DNA of 16,133 bases, from the NCBI GenBank assembly GCA_044433365.1, contig JAWXTR010000076.1:1-16133 (forward strand), read 5' to 3'. Source of the stretch: CAMQVM01 sp044433365. Its GTDB lineage: Bacteria; Bacteroidota; Bacteroidia; Bacteroidales; Rikenellaceae. The notes under the pieces are model-generated. The model had not been told where the DNA came from and searched no databases. It saw nothing but the letters and a program-made list of their open reading frames with translations. Positions within the stretch are counted from its first letter, which is position 1. Every line of letters begins with the position of its first letter. Positions 14,360-16,133 of this stretch are shown piece after piece. A program made the translations under genes and the position numbers.

Positions 14360-15217
14360 ATGAGCTATCTTAGTTGTCAAACATATTTTACTTTTAAAAA
14401 TGTTTTTGGAAGTGATAAAGGTGTAATTTTGCACTTTCTTAACTCTATATTGCCTTTAGGAAACGATAAAATTGTAAAATTAGACTATCTAAACTACTTT
14501 CAATCTCCTAAAATACCTTTCGAACAGTGTAATGTTATCAACGTTTCTTGCCGTTCTTTTACAAGTCGAGAATTTACCGTTGAGATAAATATACTCTGGT
14601 CGCATATCGATGAACTACCTGTTTTGGTCGATTTTAGTAGTGCTCAAATAACCGATACAAACAGAAAATATAGCTACAAAATCCCCCATTTTTCGTTAAT
14701 GCTTGTAAATAGAGCAATCAATAATCAGTTGGATGGATACTACCACCATTTTAGTTGTGTTGGCGTTGTTGGAAGCGATGAGATTATAGAAAATATGGAG
14801 CTTATATATATTGAGTTAGAGAAATTTACATTTTTTGACTATAATAGTGAGCAGAAAGATGATATACAGCTATTATGGCTGCGCTTTCTGTCGGATATTG
14901 AAAATTTTGTGGTAGAGTCGAGAAATATAATTTGGGAAATTCCTGAGTTTAAGCGTTCTACAGTACGACTTGTAAGTGGCCGTTACGACAAAAACCACAA
15001 AAAGGAGTATTATGAAATATGGCACTCATTAATCGTCGAAAATTGTTACGATTTTGAGTTTGTGCGAAATAGCGATGCAGTAAGAAAAATAAAACTTGAA
15101 AACATTAAAGAGATGGCAGCCGCAATACGAAGATCTTCATTCTTAGAAGAACGCAGATTGCGTAGTTTAGAGAAAAAACGTGCTATTAGATGTATGGCAG
15201 CCAACTCTAGCTATTAA
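14360..15217 (+). CDS. Rpn/PD-(D/E)XK nuclease family transposase-like protein, active site degenerate
   Basis: 285 residues, normal for this Bacteroidota-rich group annotated as Rpn family recombination-promoting nuclease or PD-(D/E)XK nuclease family transposase. Family features are TYFTFKNVFGSDKGVILHFL near the N-terminus (usually D-x-TFK-x-[IV]FG), LNSILPL, and YYHHFSCVGV in the middle. The usual catalytic pattern is an Asp in [IV]-V-D-V, then about 14 residues on E-x-Q in VEMQ. Here the first position reads INVSC with Asn61 in place of Asp, and the second reads VEIN with Glu75 kept but Asn77 in place of Gln. I infer reduced or lost nuclease activity. The reading frame is otherwise intact. 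Hairpins with GGGAGTGT/ACACTCCC stems flank the gene on both sides. The gene 3' to it is convergent. Confidence 0.75.
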   Translation: MSYLSCQTYFTFKNVFGSDKGVILHFLNSILPLGNDKIVKLDYLNYFQSPKIPFEQCNVINVSCRSFTSREFTVEINILWSHIDELPVLVDFSSAQITDTNRKYSYKIPHFSLMLVNRAINNQLDGYYHHFSCVGVVGSDEIIENMELIYIELEKFTFFDYNSEQKDDIQLLWLRFLSDIENFVVESRNIIWEIPEFKRSTVRLVSGRYDKNHKKEYYEIWHSLIVENCYDFEFVRNSDAVRKIKLENIKEMAAAIRRSSFLEERRLRSLEKKRAIRCMAANSSY

Positions 15218-15285
15218 AATGTGAATAGAAGTTTGAAAAAATTAGCCATTTTTCTACAGAGAATCATTTTTTTTGAGAGTGGGAA

Positions 15286-15326
15286 GGGAGTGTAATATAA
15301 ACTCTGTCTAGTAATATTACACTCCC
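15286..15326. repeat. GGGAGTGT hairpin containing an IS-end-like sequence
   Basis: GGGAGTGTAATAT (15286-15298) pairs over 13 bp with ATATTACACTCCC (15314-15326). No T-tract follows on either strand, so it is not a classical terminator. Bases 15291-15308 match 17 of 18 positions of the IS256-type terminus at 16020-16037 (TGTAATnTAAACTCTGTC). Confidence 0.6.
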
Positions 15327-15351
15327 CCCGCATTCTTAAAAGATTGTAAAA

Positions 15352-16014
15352 TTACAGTTTTTTTCTGAGTTCTTTAATCTTTTTTTCTTCACCATTTTTA
15401 TCTTTAAATTTCCAAAATATCCATCCATTCTCTGAAACACGTGAGGAATTAAGTTCGTTAAGTGCGCTGAGAGCTGCTGTACTCGGGGAGTCATATAAAT
15501 TTCCGTTGTAGAAAACTTTACTTGTGGATGGATTAAATGTTGCCTCAAAAAACATATCTTTGTATTTAGCATATATCGGAATATTGCTAATTTCATCATA
15601 CTTCATCTCTTCAAAATATAACTGTTTGATGTAATCTTGCTTTGATATAACTCTATCTTCGACGATATTAAATAAGGCATCGGTACGATATTGAATAAAG
15701 AAATCAAAATCATTATCATATTCTCCATCTAAAAGTTCTGGTGCTATCAAATGATTTTCTAAACACTCAACAATATTAGCATTAACTTTTTGAATATCTT
15801 TTAGATAAAATGATGGTGCTTGATCGCTAATTTTTATATTCAACAACTTAGGCACTAACGTTCTGTTTGCAACACAATCGAGTTTGTCTGATAACGCTTC
15901 ACTATCAGGACGGTTTTTAATATATGCTTTTGGAAATATATGGTGATCTTCTATATTTGAATTAAGTGAAAGTTTTTTTGAATTATTCCAATTTTTAAGT
16001 CCTTGGTTATAATA
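15352..16014 (-). pseudogene. 3' fragment of a DUF262/HNH (GmrSD-like) restriction gene with a RAMA-like C-terminus, cut by an IS
   Basis: The - strand frame is open from the IS boundary near 16014 to the stop at 15352, about 220 codons, without an ATG in its upstream part. A GTG at 15855 is the first formal start, but the protein-like sequence begins well upstream of it. NIEDHHIFPKAYIKN followed by VANRTLVP and SDQAPSFYLKDI is the C-terminal HNH (DUF1524-type) module of DUF262 proteins, the family of the GmrSD Type IV enzyme that cuts modified DNA. The last about 60 residues (VFYNGNLYDSPSTAALSALN then GWIFWKF and IKELRKKL) resemble the RAMA/DUF4357-type module of restriction proteins. The DUF262 NTPase half is missing on this side. 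I infer an inactive remnant, unless the rest lies beyond the element. Confidence 0.7.
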
Positions 16015-16048
16015 GAGACTGTAATTTAAACTCTGTCCAAAAAATAAT

Positions 16049-16056
16049 TAACTTTG
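16049..16056 (+). promoter_or_regulatory. -7 box of the IS transposase, nearly leaderless
   Basis: TAACTTTG fits TAnnTTTG exactly. The ATG at 16061 is only four bases after it, so the transcript would start at or within a few bases of the start codon. No -33 TTG is visible in the terminal repeat. Confidence 0.5.
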
Positions 16057-16060
16057 CATT

Positions 16061-16133
16061 ATGGACAGAACAAGTAAGGATTATGAGGAGATGCGTGACA
16101 AAGCGTTACGCCAGCTACGCAGTGGCGAATCAT
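16061..16133 (+). CDS. IS256-family transposase, N-terminal 24 residues (partial)
   Basis: The frame from ATG 16061 reads MDRTSKDYEEMRDKALRQLR then SGES and runs off the window. The spacing of EEMRDKAL-x-QLRSG matches the N-terminus of Mutator/IS256-type transposases (DDE enzymes) found in Bacteroidota, where a G-K-x-GAFAPLLK-type segment normally follows. The catalytic residues lie outside the window, so the family call rests on this short stretch and on the terminal sequence. It is too short to appear as a full reading frame here. Confidence 0.6.
   Translation, partial: MDRTSKDYEEMRDKALRQLRSGES

Larger units (their letters stand above)
16015..16133 (+). mobile_element. Left end of an IS256-type insertion sequence (runs off the window)
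   Basis: The restriction-gene homology stops where GAGACTGTAATTTAAACTCTGTCC begins (16015-16038, shown here as a candidate terminal inverted repeat). 22 bp later a transposase start is preceded by a good -7 box. The right end is outside the window. If IS256-like, a direct repeat of about 8-9 bp ending at 16014 should recur beyond the far end. Confidence 0.65.

Noticed and set aside
15286..15326. Bidirectional intrinsic terminator between the convergent genes
   Set aside because: The 13-bp stem is good but no T-tract follows on either strand.
15352..15855. GTG at 15855 as the true start of the - strand restriction gene
   Set aside because: Family-like sequence (HHIFPKAYIKN) continues in frame upstream to the IS boundary, so the GTG is internal.

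Overview
The window looks like chromosomal DNA of a Bacteroidota bacterium, most likely order Bacteroidales. It is AT-rich, has no Shine-Dalgarno-like leaders, and carries promoter boxes of the Bacteroidota type (TAnnTTTG, once or twice with a TTG about 19-20 bp upstream). The gene content fits: an HU-CCDC81 domain membrane protein, a DUF4491 protein, a Bacteroidota-type arginine decarboxylase, and a Pgk with the charged insert I associate with this phylum.

Layout. 1-305 (-) is the 5' end of speA, divergent from an HU-CCDC81 membrane protein (711-2318). A large AsmA-like protein (2725-5643) and a MATE exporter (5650-7044) form a likely operon. Two small membrane proteins, YccF-type and DUF4491 (7161-7886), follow with their own promoter. 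A tRNA-Leu(GAG) with promoter and terminator lies at 8074-8157. The 750 bp after it hold no gene but are dense in inverted repeats. dprA and tadA lie on the - strand (8959-10579), divergent from aspS and pgk (10799-13843), which show the codon choice of highly expressed genes. A second gene-free stretch (13844-14359) is full of hairpins. The right end is accessory: an Rpn/PD-(D/E)XK-type gene whose active-site motif looks degenerate, the 3' part of a DUF262/HNH (GmrSD-like) restriction gene with a RAMA-like C-terminus, and the start of an IS256-type insertion sequence that appears to have cut that restriction gene.

The most unusual content is non-coding. (i) A dispersed palindromic element with arms like GGGAACTTCTAAA / TTTAGAAGTTCCC occurs eight times, never inside a gene, and six copies end about 9-35 nt upstream of a start codon. 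(ii) Two long imperfect hairpins (8524-8692 and 13974-14141) have arms whose transition differences, in my hand alignments, all leave G.U pairs in a + strand RNA. (iii) Two multi-hairpin cassettes (about 2440-2558 and 13852-13956) share a final module. (iv) Five AGACGT stem-loop repeats after the tRNA vary in sequence yet keep pairing. I propose these as structured-RNA or small mobile-element candidates; none is proven here.

How the genes relate: speA, tadA, aspS, pgk and tRNA-Leu are housekeeping (polyamine synthesis, translation, glycolysis). dprA serves DNA uptake and recombination. The AsmA, MATE, YccF, DUF4491 and HU-CCDC81 proteins are envelope functions. The right end is a decaying defence/mobile-DNA neighbourhood.
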